64,000 nucleotides of DNA from Bacteroidales bacterium (GCA_016938235.1 JAFGVA010000150.1:1-64000), one strand, 5' to 3'; numbered from the stretch's first letter, positions 23,101 to 33,631 are shown. A program made the numbers and translations. Notes: a model not told the origin generated them from the sequence alone.

Positions 23101-23574
23101 GCCGACTCAAAGTTTTCTGCTAATGATTACACAAATGCCCGCAAATCTTATTATGCGGCACTTGAGGTGAAACCCAATGAGGAGTATCCTAGAGAAAGAA
23201 TAAAAATAATTGATAATAAAATAAAGCAATTGGCAGTTACAAATGCAAGTGCTGGTTCCGAAAAGGTAAATGATACACCAAAAAGTAATATAGAAGATAT
23301 CAACTTTAAAAATGAGAGTGAAAGAGCTAATTATCTTGAAAATTTAAAAAAGAATTATCCTCCTGGTGTAACTCTCGAAATATATACCGAAGGCAAAAAA
23401 ACTACCAAACGCTATGTCGTAATCAGAAACGGCGAAGTGCATGAATACCGCGATGTTAGTTTTACCTGGGGAGGTGGGCAATATTTTGTTGATGGCAAAC
23501 CCACCAATTCATTGTATGTTCAAAAGCAGGTTCGCCCACAGGAAGGTGAGGCCTATAACGAGATTAAAAAATAA
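20176..23574 (+). CDS. Large secreted/periplasmic repeat protein: carboxypeptidase-regulatory-like N-terminus plus many ~70-aa TPR-like helical repeats
   Basis: Signal peptide; KGDVLSGVVAELYSGSSKVNSFTTGSDGYFSF; repeated 'YNELISQADGLFNQEQYNEAKTIYKQAQTENPESTYPQQKINEIN' units. Confidence 0.85.
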   Translation: MKRAVIAGFLIIFFAAGTFAQEAFLEIKGFVESLKGDVLSGVVAELYSGSSKVNSFTTGSDGYFSFKLDYGKSYKLIITKPGMIKKRIDFNTNVPADKQKKLVNEFGITLTESCEGANVSVFDEPVDIVEFDEGKSNFISNRSHFEKMQNRIVDAYLDIERCLADKLNDKINEADKALQDNNFSQAEKILKEALAMDPANSAVKKKIAEVRKAQEQQQVNDSKYEQLIKDAELYLAQNQLDVAKQRYSEALKLKPGDATAQNEIKKIDGIMAQKAEAAQKQQALDRQYDDVLKQANSALAAKNYPMAKQLFEQAKGLKPAEAYPVQKIAEAQQALQKLEQEKQDQERKDKEYSDAMAKGQSALQKGQFAEAEDFFRQALAIKPTEAEPRQSIGEAQRLAAQKKQQELDAQQAEIERKYNEAIQKADGLLAQNQFDASVAAYQDAMKIKPSDVYASEQIIKAQNLKVQMEKEKQSVIEQAYTQALADGDSKKLSQDFEGAIASYQQALLSKPGDAVAQSRVTEAQKLLADQQLKFKEESENRANYNQFVQEGDGLLKSEEYEQSRAKYQAALNLYPQESYPKNQVAKIDNILSKLETEAEYNKMVSEADLKFNQQDFNGAKTIYTSLVAAYPEKSYPKQKLNEISNLETNMARDQRQAEFDQLVADAEVAADQGEYDRAKNLLNKASAVIPESPYPQKRINEINALIDQLARDKKMGKYNELISQADGLFNQEQYNEAKTIYKQAQTENPESTYPQQKINEINQKISNKARLDIESQYNTAIAEADNYFNQQNYDAARASYQKASSILPEQTYPQTRINEINSILANAVKTERDKLETQSKYDQHITLADKFFNEKSYMQARDEYSRALGVFSDKDYPRTQIDKIESILADQQARDAQALETLHKYKEAVEKADNLFKARTYSESKNYYNQALGFKPGDVHSSSQIKRIDDILAQQNADKEKNAAVETKYNELISNADSKFSANDYTNARKSYYAALEVKPNEEYPRERIKIIDNKIKQLAVTNASAGSEKVNDTPKSNIEDINFKNESERANYLENLKKNYPPGVTLEIYTEGKKTTKRYVVIRNGEVHEYRDVSFTWGGGQYFVDGKPTNSLYVQKQVRPQEGEAYNEIKK

Positions 23575-23671
23575 TATTTTTAGAGAAATATAGCACCTAA
23601 TTTTTCCTGATAATAGACTTTTTTGTAACTTTTCAGCAATTCAACCGTCCCACTTAAAAACTTTTGATGTT

Positions 23672-23887
23672 ATGAGTCAAGTTAGAAAAATCGCAGGATT
23701 TATACTTATTGGATTAATTTTAGTATTTACAGGTGTTGCAATACTCGGTATCTGGGGTATTATTGACCTTGAAGATGTTTTATTGAAAGTGCTTCAATCT
23801 CTGTTGGTTGTATTCGTTGCCTCGGCAGTGGTATTGTTTATTACCACCGTGTTGATAAAAGACGAAAACGGAAAACAAATTCAATAA
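23672..23887 (+). CDS. Small two-TM membrane protein, hypothetical
   Basis: MSQVRKIAGFILIGLILVFTGVAILGIWGIIDLEDVLLKVLQSLLVVFVASAVVLFITTVLI. Confidence 0.6.
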   Translation: MSQVRKIAGFILIGLILVFTGVAILGIWGIIDLEDVLLKVLQSLLVVFVASAVVLFITTVLIKDENGKQIQ

Positions 23888-23918
23888 GTATCCTGTCATT
23901 ATATAGGCTGAAAACTAC

Positions 23919-25307
23919 TTATTTGTGTTTTGATAGTGCCGTATTCAACAGGAAGTTTTCCAGTTCGGGTAGTGTATAATTCTTATTAATAATCTTCTTC
24001 TCTTTATCAAGCAGAAAGAAAGTAGGAGTATAGCTCAGATTGTATTTTAAAGCAACTGAATTATCGTCTTCAGCTACTATTACATTTGTGTAATGTGATA
24101 GATTCTTTTCTTTAATATAGGTTTTCCATACTTCAGAATTTGAACCCAGACAGATGGTTATTAGATTAACATCCAGATAATTATATCTTGATAGAATTTT
24201 GTTTAATTCGGGTGTGATTCTGTCGCATAAAGGGCATTCATAATTATAGAAGTAAAGAATAATAAATTCTGCATCGGTATCATTTAAATTAATCTTATCA
24301 TCCATTTCATTACTGAGTAAAAATTCAGGAGCTTCAGAATAAAGTGCAGCTGGTTTTTGCCTGTTATACTCTAGGGTTAACAGCTTCAGGTCGTTGTTTG
24401 AAACCCAGGGTTGAGAATTCTTTAAATAGTAATTTTCAATAATGTGTAAATAACAGTATTCGCCTAAAGCACTGTTGTCTTGTTTACTGAATTTTTTTAG
24501 CAAATAATTAATCATAAACCTTTGGGTTGTGGTATCATTCGAAGCCTTATTTATCAGGTAATCGATAGCCTTTATTTTCGCATGACTGGTCTGCATCGTT
24601 ATTTGTGATAAATAAGTATCAATCTTTTGAGTATAAACAGGGCTTCTGATTAAGCGGTAGTCCGAAAACTCCACATTGTCGAGATAGTGTTTTTTATAAT
24701 ATGTTATTTTATAGTCCCAAATTGCTGAATCGCTTAACTGGCTGTTATCAGTAGCTTCTAATGCAGGTATTTCAATACTTAATTGAGCTTTTAATAAATT
24801 TTCGAAGAAGCTACTTGTATTGTATTCAATATATTTTTTTATAACGCTGTCTTTTGCCAGTTTATATTCATTTAGCAACAATCCATCTTCATCTGTCAGC
24901 AACTTTGCCCCTTGTTTTTTGTTTAATGAATCTAAACTTTCGCAATATTTATTATAGAGTAGTGTAGGGGACGGGGCATCTTTAATATTAAATATCTCTT
25001 TAGTACCCTCGCTAATACTTATCTTCCCGGGGAAGTCTTTATCTATCAGAAATGGAAAAGAGAGGGAATCATTTAAAAACAAATAATAAATTCCGCTGCT
25101 ATACTCATCTGACTGGAAAACTCCAAAACCATCTTCATTTAAGGTTATTTCATTGAGTTTATATATTCCATCGCCAAAATGATAAGCAAGTGTAATTTTT
25201 TGATATGAAAATATTTTCGATTTAATTGTAATAATTTGCGAAAAAACCACGCTTGAAGAGTAAAGAAATGTAAGTAGAATAGCGTATTTTAAATGGAACA
25301 CTTTCAT
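23919..25307 (-). CDS. TlpA-like thioredoxin-fold lipoprotein/secreted protein
   Basis: N-terminal signal; YFYNYECPLCDRITPELNKILSRY (CxxC) with YTPTFFLLDKEKKI. Confidence 0.8.
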   Translation of the reverse strand: MKVFHLKYAILLTFLYSSSVVFSQIITIKSKIFSYQKITLAYHFGDGIYKLNEITLNEDGFGVFQSDEYSSGIYYLFLNDSLSFPFLIDKDFPGKISISEGTKEIFNIKDAPSPTLLYNKYCESLDSLNKKQGAKLLTDEDGLLLNEYKLAKDSVIKKYIEYNTSSFFENLLKAQLSIEIPALEATDNSQLSDSAIWDYKITYYKKHYLDNVEFSDYRLIRSPVYTQKIDTYLSQITMQTSHAKIKAIDYLINKASNDTTTQRFMINYLLKKFSKQDNSALGEYCYLHIIENYYLKNSQPWVSNNDLKLLTLEYNRQKPAALYSEAPEFLLSNEMDDKINLNDTDAEFIILYFYNYECPLCDRITPELNKILSRYNYLDVNLITICLGSNSEVWKTYIKEKNLSHYTNVIVAEDDNSVALKYNLSYTPTFFLLDKEKKIINKNYTLPELENFLLNTALSKHK

Positions 25308-25399
25308 ATTGAAATCGTATAGAATAAAAAAGTTTTCAAAGATGAATAATAATATTCATTTTTGCACGTTCATATGAAAACAATATAGAGAGAGAAAGT

Positions 25400-26305
25400 A
25401 TGTTGTCGGTTTTGATTCCAGTTTTCAACTACGATGTGCGTGAATTAGTACAGGAAATTCACAAACAGGCAGTTAGTGCGCAAGTTGATTTTGAGATTCT
25501 CGTTATCGATGATGCATCTGACGAAGAATTCAGAAAAATAAATCGTTCGCTCAAAAAACTTGAGTTTGTAAGTTATTCCGAAGAGACTATTAATCTTGGG
25601 CGCTCAAAAATCAGAAATAAACTGGCCTGCACCTCCAGGTATAACAACCTGCTGTTTATGGATTGCGATTCGGGTATAATTAAACAAGATTATATCAGGA
25701 GTTATATTGATGTAATTGCTATGCATCCTGTTGTATACGGGGGTAGACTCTACAAGGAAGATGTTCAGGTTGCTTCGAATTACAAACTTCATTGGCTGTA
25801 TGGAATAAAAAGAGAACAATCAACTGCCGATCACAGAAATATTGAGCCTAATCGTTCCTTTCAAACAAATAACTTCCTCATTAAAAAAGATTTAATTCTA
25901 AATATTGGTTTCAATGAAAAAATAACCGGATACGGCCACGAAGATACCTTGTTTGGTTATGAGCTTAAAAAAAGAAACATATCTATTAAGCATATTGATA
26001 ATCCTGTAGTGCATTTAGGGCTTGAGCCAAGCGAAGAATTTCTAAGAAAAACGCGCGAAGGAATAAAAAATCTAAGGCGCATTATGCGTATTAACGGAAA
26101 TGAAAAGAAACTGGTAAGGGATATAACCATTTTAGCTTATTATAAAAGAATTGAAAAGTTGGGGTTACAACATGCTGTTGAATTCTTTTATAACAAATAC
26201 GAACATATTCTGCGAAGAAATTTACTTGGCAGAAACCCCAACTTATTAGTGTTTGATTTATATAAGCTAGGTTATTTGTGTTCCATTAAAAGGGATAATT
26301 TCTAA
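25400..26305 (+). CDS. Family 2 glycosyltransferase
   Basis: LSVLIPVFNYDV, ILVIDDASDEEF, FMDCDSGI, GYGHEDTLFGYEL. Confidence 0.88.
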   Translation: MLSVLIPVFNYDVRELVQEIHKQAVSAQVDFEILVIDDASDEEFRKINRSLKKLEFVSYSEETINLGRSKIRNKLACTSRYNNLLFMDCDSGIIKQDYIRSYIDVIAMHPVVYGGRLYKEDVQVASNYKLHWLYGIKREQSTADHRNIEPNRSFQTNNFLIKKDLILNIGFNEKITGYGHEDTLFGYELKKRNISIKHIDNPVVHLGLEPSEEFLRKTREGIKNLRRIMRINGNEKKLVRDITILAYYKRIEKLGLQHAVEFFYNKYEHILRRNLLGRNPNLLVFDLYKLGYLCSIKRDNF

Positions 26306-26386
26306 GCCGAATTCCACATCTTTTATTCATCATTCGAAAAACTAATCCTTTTCTATTATTAAAGTCTTATTTATCGAAGCTTATGT

Positions 26387-26394
26387 TATCTTTG
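26387..26394 (+). promoter_or_regulatory. Candidate Bacteroidetes -7 element upstream of argS
   Basis: TATCTTTG matches TAnnTTTG; no clear -33 element seen. Confidence 0.4.
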
Positions 26395-26447
26395 TAGCCG
26401 TTTTTTAATACCATTTTCATTTAGTTTCTTAATTAAACTTTATTCGA

Positions 26448-28241
26448 GTGAATCTTACTACTGTATTAACAGAAAATGTATTTGAGGCAATAAATGTTCT
26501 ATATAAAGCAAAGCCTGCCGAGTCGCAAGTTCAACTCCAGAAAACCAGGAAAGAATTTGAAGGAGATGTTACGCTTGTGGTTTTTCCTTTATTAAAAATT
26601 TCTAAAAAATCACCCGATCAAACAGCCAACGAAATTGGTGATTTCCTCGTTGAGAGGGGTGGTCTTGTAACAAAATACAATTCAGTAAAAGGCTTTTTAA
26701 ATCTTGTAATTTCTGATTCGTATTACATCAATTTCCTAAAGGAAATACAAAATATTGAGAATTTTGGTTTTAAGGCTAAAACAGAAAACTCGCCAGTAGT
26801 AATGGTAGAGTATTCTTCGCCAAATACGAACAAACCCTTGCATTTAGGCCATATTCGGAATAATTTATTAGGTAATTCTCTTTGTAGGATTCTTGATGCC
26901 AATGGTTCTAAAGTAATCAAAACCAATATTGTTAATGACAGGGGCATTCATATTTGCAAATCTATGATTGCCTGGCAGAAATGGGGTAAGGGAGAAACTC
27001 CTGAAACCTGTCCCAGAAAGGGAGATCATCTGGTTGGAGATTATTATGTAATCTTTGATGCTGAATACAAGAAACAAATTAAACGACTTGTAGTTAAAGG
27101 CATGCCGGAAGAACAAGCTGCCAAAGAAGCTCCATTACTAAAAGAAGCCCAGGAAATGCTCAGAAAGTGGGAAAATAATGACCCCGAGGTTCATGAACTT
27201 TGGAGAACAATGAATCAATGGGTTTATGATGGTTTTGATGTAACATACAAGCGTCTTGGAGTTGATTTTGATAAAATATACTACGAATCTGACACTTACC
27301 TGGTAGGGCGCGATACCGTTCTCAAAGGATTAAAAAACAATATTTTCATTCAGAAAGAGGATAATTCAGTCTGGGCCGATTTAACAGCAGATGGTCTTGA
27401 TCAAAAAATACTACTTCGTAGCGATGGTACTTCTGTTTATATGACACAGGATATCGGAACCGCTCAACTCAGACAAAACGATTACAACCCTGACAAGATG
27501 GTTTATGTTGTTGGGAATGAGCAAAATTATCATTTCAAAGTGTTGTCCATTATTCTTGATAAGCTTGGATTCTCGTGGGCTAAAGACCTGTACCATATGT
27601 CTTATGGCATGGTTGAGCTTCCTGAAGGTAAAATGAAGTCGCGCGAAGGTACCGTTGTTGATGCCGACGACTTAATGGATGAAATGATAGCCACAGCCAG
27701 AAATATGGCTATTGAATTGGGTAAACTCGAAGGTCTTTCTCCCGAGGAAAAGGAAGAGAACTACAGAATTATTGGTATGGGGGCTTTAAAGTATTTTATA
27801 CTTAAAGTTGATCCTGTAAAAAACATGACCTTTGATCCGAAAGAAAGTATCGATTTTAATGGTAATACCGGACCTTTTATTCAATATACTTATGCACGTA
27901 TTCGCTCAGTTTTCAGAAAAGCAGAAGAGCTTGGAATCGCTGCAGCAACAGGTATTATATCGCTTGATTCATTGTTTGACAAAGAAAAGAGTCTGTTAAA
28001 GTTGCTGCATGAGTACCCGGCCATTGTTAATGAGGCAGGAGAAAATAACAGCCCGGCAATTATTGCAAATTATATTTACGAACTGGTAAAAGAATATAAC
28101 CAGTTTTACCATGAGCATTCAATATTGAAAGAAGAAGATTCGATGAAAAGAGATTTCAGATTAGTACTCTCTGAAAATGTTGGAAAAGTTATTAAATCCG
28201 GAATGAATTTGCTTGGTATTGATATGCCTGAAAGAATGTGA
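26448..28241 (+). CDS. argS: Arginyl-tRNA synthetase
   Basis: VEYSSPNTNKPLHLGHIRNNLLG, KMKSREGTVVDADDL, NGNTGPFIQYTYARIRSV; initiates at GTG. Confidence 0.97.
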   Translation: MNLTTVLTENVFEAINVLYKAKPAESQVQLQKTRKEFEGDVTLVVFPLLKISKKSPDQTANEIGDFLVERGGLVTKYNSVKGFLNLVISDSYYINFLKEIQNIENFGFKAKTENSPVVMVEYSSPNTNKPLHLGHIRNNLLGNSLCRILDANGSKVIKTNIVNDRGIHICKSMIAWQKWGKGETPETCPRKGDHLVGDYYVIFDAEYKKQIKRLVVKGMPEEQAAKEAPLLKEAQEMLRKWENNDPEVHELWRTMNQWVYDGFDVTYKRLGVDFDKIYYESDTYLVGRDTVLKGLKNNIFIQKEDNSVWADLTADGLDQKILLRSDGTSVYMTQDIGTAQLRQNDYNPDKMVYVVGNEQNYHFKVLSIILDKLGFSWAKDLYHMSYGMVELPEGKMKSREGTVVDADDLMDEMIATARNMAIELGKLEGLSPEEKEENYRIIGMGALKYFILKVDPVKNMTFDPKESIDFNGNTGPFIQYTYARIRSVFRKAEELGIAAATGIISLDSLFDKEKSLLKLLHEYPAIVNEAGENNSPAIIANYIYELVKEYNQFYHEHSILKEEDSMKRDFRLVLSENVGKVIKSGMNLLGIDMPERM

Positions 28242-28295
28242 TTTCAGATATTATTCTTTATTTCTATTTTTGTGCACTAAACAGTAAAAAATACA

Positions 28296-29630
28296 ATGTT
28301 TGATAATTTATCAGAAAAGCTAGAAAGATCGTTTAAAGCCCTTAAAGGCCAGGCAAGAATAACAGAATTAAACATTGCCGAAACAGTTAAAGATATTCGT
28401 AAAGCATTACTCGATGCCGACGTTAACTATAAAGTTGCAAAAAGTTTTACTGATTCGGTCAGAGAAAAAGCACTGGGTCAGAAAATCCTTACAGCAGTTA
28501 AGCCCGGCCAAATGATGACCAAAATAGTTCACGATGAGCTCGTTGAACTAATGGGTAGTGTACATGTAGATGTTAACATTAAAGGGTCGCCGGCAGTTGT
28601 TTTATTAGCTGGTCTACAGGGTTCTGGTAAAACAACTTTTGCGGGAAAGCTAACCAAACACCTAAAAGAAAAAAGAGGTAAATCTCCCCTGTTGGTGGCT
28701 TGTGACGTATATCGTCCGGCAGCGATAAATCAATTGAAGGTTTTAGGAGAACAAATAGGTGTGCCTGTTTATACCGAAGAAGGAAATCAGGATCCTGTGA
28801 AAATTGCTAAAGCCGGTATAAAAGAAGCAAAGAAGATAGGATACGATTTAGTAGTAATTGATACTGCTGGTCGTTTGGCTATTGATGAGCAGATGATGAA
28901 AGAAATTGCTGCTATCAAAAAAGAAGTTAATCCCAACGAAATATTGTTTGTAGTCGATTCCATGACAGGTCAGGATGCCGTAAATACCGCTAAGGAATTT
29001 AACGACACACTTGATTTCGACGGAGTTGTTTTGACTAAACTCGATGGTGATACACGTGGTGGTGCTGCTATTTCTATCAAGTCGGTTGTTAATAAACCTA
29101 TTAAATTTGTTAGTGCCGGCGAAAAAATGGAAGCCCTGGATCTTTTTCATCCATCGCGTATGGCCGACAGAATTCTGGGTATGGGCGATATTGTATCGCT
29201 TGTTGAAAAAGCCCAGGAGCAGTTCGATGCCGAAGAGGCTCGCAAATTGCAGAAAAAGATTGCAAAGAATCAATTCAATTTTGATGATTTTTTATCCCAG
29301 ATTCAGCAGATAAAGAAAATGGGTAATGTAAAAGATCTTGCAGCCATGATACCCGGAGTTGGCAAGGCCATGAAGAATTTGGATATCGATGACGATGCAT
29401 TTAAAGGGATTGAGGCAATTATTCATTCAATGACTCCGCTGGAAAGAGATAATCCAACAGTTATCAACGGTTCCAGGCGTAAGCGTATTGCCGACGGCAG
29501 TGGAACAACAATTCAGGAAGTAAATAAATTGTTAAAGCAGTTCGACGAAACACGAAAACTCATGCGCATGATGCAGGGAGGCAAAAATATGCAAAGAATG
29601 ATGGGTGCAATGGGTGGTCGAATGAGATAA
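28296..29630 (+). CDS. ffh: Signal recognition particle protein Ffh
   Basis: [24 protein letters not shown]-type motif ([10 protein letters not shown]), [14 protein letters not shown], methionine-rich M domain. Confidence 0.97.
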   Translation: MFDNLSEKLERSFKALKGQARITELNIAETVKDIRKALLDADVNYKVAKSFTDSVREKALGQKILTAVKPGQMMTKIVHDELVELMGSVHVDVNIKGSPAVVLLAGLQGSGKTTFAGKLTKHLKEKRGKSPLLVACDVYRPAAINQLKVLGEQIGVPVYTEEGNQDPVKIAKAGIKEAKKIGYDLVVIDTAGRLAIDEQMMKEIAAIKKEVNPNEILFVVDSMTGQDAVNTAKEFNDTLDFDGVVLTKLDGDTRGGAAISIKSVVNKPIKFVSAGEKMEALDLFHPSRMADRILGMGDIVSLVEKAQEQFDAEEARKLQKKIAKNQFNFDDFLSQIQQIKKMGNVKDLAAMIPGVGKAMKNLDIDDDAFKGIEAIIHSMTPLERDNPTVINGSRRKRIADGSGTTIQEVNKLLKQFDETRKLMRMMQGGKNMQRMMGAMGGRMR

Positions 29631-29641
29631 ATTTTATAATT

Positions 29642-30517
29642 ATGGAACTTATCGATGGTAAAAAAATATCTGCAGAGATAAAGCAGGAAATAGCACTTGA
29701 AGTTCAGAAGATGAAGGATTCCGGAGCTAAAGTTCCACATCTTGCTGCTGTTTTAGTCGGGCATGATGGAGGAAGCGAAACTTATGTGGCTCATAAAGTT
29801 AAAGCATGCGAACTGATTGGTTTTAAATCAACTTTGATTCGCTACGAAGATGATGTTACTGAAGAAGAGTTGCTAAAAACGGTTGATAAACTAAATAACG
29901 ATGACGATATTGATGGGTTCATTGTTCAATTGCCGTTACCAAAACATATCTCCGAAGAAAAAATTATTGAAGCTATTGATCCGGGGAAAGATGTTGACGG
30001 TTTTCACCCAGTAAACGTTGGAAAAATGTCTGTTGGATTGCCTGCTTTTGTTTCTGCAACACCTGCTGGTATTGTTGAACTAATTAAAAGATATAATATA
30101 GAAACATCGGGGAAGCATTGTGTGGTTATTGGAAGAAGCAATATTGTGGGCAGACCGGTTAGTATTCTGCTTTCGCAAAAAGCAGATTTTGGCGATGCTA
30201 CAGTTACTGTTTGTCATAGCCGCACAAAAAACCTTAAAGAACATTGCCTGAGTGCTGATATTATAATTGCAGCTCTTGGAATGCCTGGATTTTTAAAAGG
30301 TGATATGGTGAAAGAAGGAGCCGTGGTAATTGATGTTGGAACTACACGCTTAAAATCAGATAAAACAAAATCAGGTTTCAAGCTGCATGGCGATGTTGAT
30401 TTTGATGAAGTTTCGCCTAAATGCAGCTATATAACACCTGTGCCGGGCGGTGTGGGACCAATGACAATTGTTTCATTGTTGATGAATACACTAAAAGCAG
30501 CAAAAAACAGAAATTAA
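29642..30517 (+). CDS. folD: Methylenetetrahydrofolate dehydrogenase/cyclohydrolase
   Basis: [58 protein letters not shown]. Confidence 0.97.
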   Translation: MELIDGKKISAEIKQEIALEVQKMKDSGAKVPHLAAVLVGHDGGSETYVAHKVKACELIGFKSTLIRYEDDVTEEELLKTVDKLNNDDDIDGFIVQLPLPKHISEEKIIEAIDPGKDVDGFHPVNVGKMSVGLPAFVSATPAGIVELIKRYNIETSGKHCVVIGRSNIVGRPVSILLSQKADFGDATVTVCHSRTKNLKEHCLSADIIIAALGMPGFLKGDMVKEGAVVIDVGTTRLKSDKTKSGFKLHGDVDFDEVSPKCSYITPVPGGVGPMTIVSLLMNTLKAAKNRN

Positions 30518-30673
30518 AAAATACATATTTTTCAGGCTTCAGAAAAAAATATTAACTCCACTGTATGGTTTGTCTTTCAAAGATTACAGCGAGTTTTCAA
30601 ACACAGTTGTTAATATCTGATCCTTGCGTCAACTAGTAGTTTTATTAATTTAGTTTTCAAGTTATATCGAACC

Positions 30674-32095
30674 ATGCAGGAGAGTTTTGATCATTATTTT
30701 GAGGAGGATAGTCTTTACCAGGCAATTAGCAGGTTTGAAGACATGATAAAAGCAAATACCCTTTGCTATTTCGATGTGTGTGAGTTCGAAATTATAATTG
30801 ATTATTATCTCGATCAACATAATTTTAAAGAAGCAGAAGAAGCTGTAAATGTAGGTCTGAGTCAACATCCTTCAGCAGAAGAGATTAAGTACAGGCTTGC
30901 ACAGCTTTATATTCAGAGTGGCAAGCCTGCCAAAGGCTTACGTTTGTTGAGGGAGATCGAAAATCTTGAATCTTCGAATTCGGAATTTTATTTACTAAAA
31001 GGTTCTGCTTTAAATCTTCTCGGCAGAAAAGAGGAAGCAACGCAGTCTTTCGACGAAGCTATTAGAAATTCTACGGAGGCAAAAGACGATATCATTTATA
31101 ATATTGCTGTATCTTATATAAACACACGCCGATATCAACTTGCAAAAAAATACTTAATGCTGGCTTTCGAGATTAATCCGGAAAATCTTCAGGTAATTCA
31201 CGAAATTGCATTAGTAAGTGAGCGAATCGACGATTTAGATACCAGTATTAAGTTTTACAATAAATACCTTGATTTAGATCCGTTTAACGATCATATCTGG
31301 GTAAGCCTCGGAATGGTATATTCCAACAAGGATATGAACGAGCTGGCAATAGATGCATATGACTATGCCATTGCTATTGATCCTGAAAATATATCAGCCT
31401 TGTTTTCAAAAGCCAATACCCTTGTAAATATGGCTGAGAATAAGGAAGCAATTAAGACCTACCTCGAAATTCTTGACCTTGAATCAGATAATATTCAGGC
31501 CTACATATATATTGGCGAATGCTATGAAAAACTTGAGTTCTTCAAGCGTTCAATATACTATTTTACAAAAGCAATTGAGCTTGATGAACATAATGCCGAT
31601 GCCTGGTATGGTTTGGGTATTGCCTATTTTCAGCAGGAACAGTTCAGTGAAAGCCTGAGCTACTTCAACAAAGCAAAAAAACTTGATCCCGAAAATTCAG
31701 ACTTTTGGTTTATGTTGGGTGAGGTTTACAGAAAACTTACGAAAATAGAACAAGCAGCTAATGCCTATAACAGGGTTATAGAATTAGATCCTAATGACTT
31801 TGAAGCCTGGATTTGTCGTGCAGAACTTAGTTATAAGGACAATTCTGATTTATCTGGCGCAATAAAAATTTTAGTTAAATCACTTGACTTCAATTCAGAG
31901 GTGTCAACAATAAATTATCATCTTAGTTCCTATTATTTTTACAGTAATCAATCAAGAAAAGCAATTTCATACTTTGATAAAGGATTGCAATTAAACTATA
32001 AAGAGCATACCGAATACTTGAGTGATATTCCAGCAAAATCCAGAAAATCTGTTAATTCACTCATTAAAAGAAATAAAAAATTTGATAAAAACTAG
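30674..32095 (+). CDS. Cytoplasmic tetratricopeptide repeat protein
   Basis: Ten or more tandem TPR units, no signal peptide. Confidence 0.88.
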   Translation: MQESFDHYFEEDSLYQAISRFEDMIKANTLCYFDVCEFEIIIDYYLDQHNFKEAEEAVNVGLSQHPSAEEIKYRLAQLYIQSGKPAKGLRLLREIENLESSNSEFYLLKGSALNLLGRKEEATQSFDEAIRNSTEAKDDIIYNIAVSYINTRRYQLAKKYLMLAFEINPENLQVIHEIALVSERIDDLDTSIKFYNKYLDLDPFNDHIWVSLGMVYSNKDMNELAIDAYDYAIAIDPENISALFSKANTLVNMAENKEAIKTYLEILDLESDNIQAYIYIGECYEKLEFFKRSIYYFTKAIELDEHNADAWYGLGIAYFQQEQFSESLSYFNKAKKLDPENSDFWFMLGEVYRKLTKIEQAANAYNRVIELDPNDFEAWICRAELSYKDNSDLSGAIKILVKSLDFNSEVSTINYHLSSYYFYSNQSRKAISYFDKGLQLNYKEHTEYLSDIPAKSRKSVNSLIKRNKKFDKN

Positions 32096-32112
32096 AATCT
32101 TTGTATAGATTC

Positions 32113-32144
32113 AAAAAGCCTGCTTATATTTAGCAGGCTTTTTT
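32113..32144 (+). terminator. Intrinsic terminator
   Basis: aaaaagcctgct-tatatt-tagcaggctttttt. Confidence 0.85.
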
Positions 32145-32171
32145 GTTTGTTGTAAATAAAACTGTAGGAAA

Positions 32172-32960
32172 ATGAACTATAAATTACCTTTTCTGCCAGA
32201 ACGATCCGGAAAACCCAGAACTGAGGGTTTGACAATGATGATGGACAAGGGTTTAAGCTTTCGTCAAACTGAAGATTTTATAAGTGCTGCCGGTGATTTT
32301 ACCGACTTCGTGAAGTTTGGGTTCGGAACATCAATCATTACAAATAACCTTAAAGAGAAAATAAAAATCTATAAGGATGCCAATATTCGTCCATACTTTG
32401 GCGGAACCCTTTTTGAGGCATTTGTAATTCGCGATATGTTTGACGATTACAGAAAGTATATCGATGAGTTTGGACTTGATCTAACTGAGGTTTCTGATGG
32501 ATCTATGCTTATACCACACGATAAAAAACTGAAATATATATCAACACTGGCAAAGCAATGCACGGTACTTTCCGAGGTTGGTTCAAAAGTTAAAGGAGTT
32601 GTTATTCCGCCTGAATCGTGGGTTGAAATGATGAATGCCGAATTGGAGGCAGGATCGTATAAAGTTATTGCCGAAGCACGTGAAAGCGGAACAATAGGAA
32701 TTTATAACAGCGATGGTTCGGTAAATGAGAGTCTGATAAACACAATATCAGAAAAAGTTGGTAATAAAAACATTATTTGGGAAGCTCCAAATGGCAAACA
32801 ACAGGTGTGGTTTAATAAAATATTTGGTTCAAATGTTAATCTTGGAAATATTGCACCGGATATAGTTGTTCCTTTAGAGTGTTTGCGACTTGGTTTGAGA
32901 GGAGATACGTTCTTTGATTCATTACCGGATAATCTGCAACATTTAAAACAAGAGGATTAA
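32172..32960 (+). CDS. ComA-like phosphosulfolactate synthase
   Basis: RSGKPRTEGLTMMMDKGLSF, DFVKFGFGTS, YFGGTLFEAF, EVSDGSMLIP. Confidence 0.85.
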   Translation: MNYKLPFLPERSGKPRTEGLTMMMDKGLSFRQTEDFISAAGDFTDFVKFGFGTSIITNNLKEKIKIYKDANIRPYFGGTLFEAFVIRDMFDDYRKYIDEFGLDLTEVSDGSMLIPHDKKLKYISTLAKQCTVLSEVGSKVKGVVIPPESWVEMMNAELEAGSYKVIAEARESGTIGIYNSDGSVNESLINTISEKVGNKNIIWEAPNGKQQVWFNKIFGSNVNLGNIAPDIVVPLECLRLGLRGDTFFDSLPDNLQHLKQED

Positions 32961-33631
32961 ACACTGTTTTTTTTCAGTGCTTTTATATATTCTTTTATAA
33001 AGAAATCCTTTTGTTTTCTTCTGTATTGCATTATCCATCGAGGGTGAGGAAGAACCTCAAGGGTTTTGAAAAATTTATTTGTGCGGTTAATTTCTTGTAA
33101 AAATTTGAGGTTTTTACCTTGACCAATACAAAAACAAACAGAATTATTATTAACCAGTTCTACTTGCTTTTTTAAGGTCTTTATTATAAAACTTTTTGAT
33201 TTTTCAAACAGGTCTTTATCGTCGTAATAATTAATATTTATTCCGTCTTTGGTAAATCCAAGCGGACAAACCGCCGACACCAGAAATTTGTTATAAAACA
33301 GCGATGGTCCGCCATATTCTCCGATTACTTCATGAATGAACCCGGCAGACAGTTCAGGTTTCTTTTCAAAATCATTCATTATTCCAAGATTATTTTCAAG
33401 TTCAATCGGATCGGTAAAGGAAATACCGGTTATTCCGGCACCAAACCTTCCCGGGTTGATACCTAAAATTAATACTCTTGGGTTATTATCGTTGTAATAT
33501 TTTGTATAGAATTCCTCCGAAATTTTAATCACATTAGCTGATGAATAGGGATTTAAAACTTCAATTTTGCTATGATTTTCGTATTTGAAATCAAGGTTTG
33601 TGAAGAACTCATGTAAATTGTTTCCAATCAT
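32957..33631 (-). CDS. Uracil-DNA glycosylase superfamily protein (SMUG2/DUF4918-like)
   Basis: VLILGINPGRFGAGITGISFTDP; FLVSAVCPLGFTKDG; LEVLPHPRW. Confidence 0.75.
   Translation of the reverse strand: MIGNNLHEFFTNLDFKYENHSKIEVLNPYSSANVIKISEEFYTKYYNDNNPRVLILGINPGRFGAGITGISFTDPIELENNLGIMNDFEKKPELSAGFIHEVIGEYGGPSLFYNKFLVSAVCPLGFTKDGININYYDDKDLFEKSKSFIIKTLKKQVELVNNNSVCFCIGQGKNLKFLQEINRTNKFFKTLEVLPHPRWIMQYRRKQKDFFIKEYIKALKKNSV

Noticed and set aside
28848-29273. 141-aa minus-strand ORF opposite ffh
   Set aside because: Antisense to a highly conserved gene; composition not protein-like.
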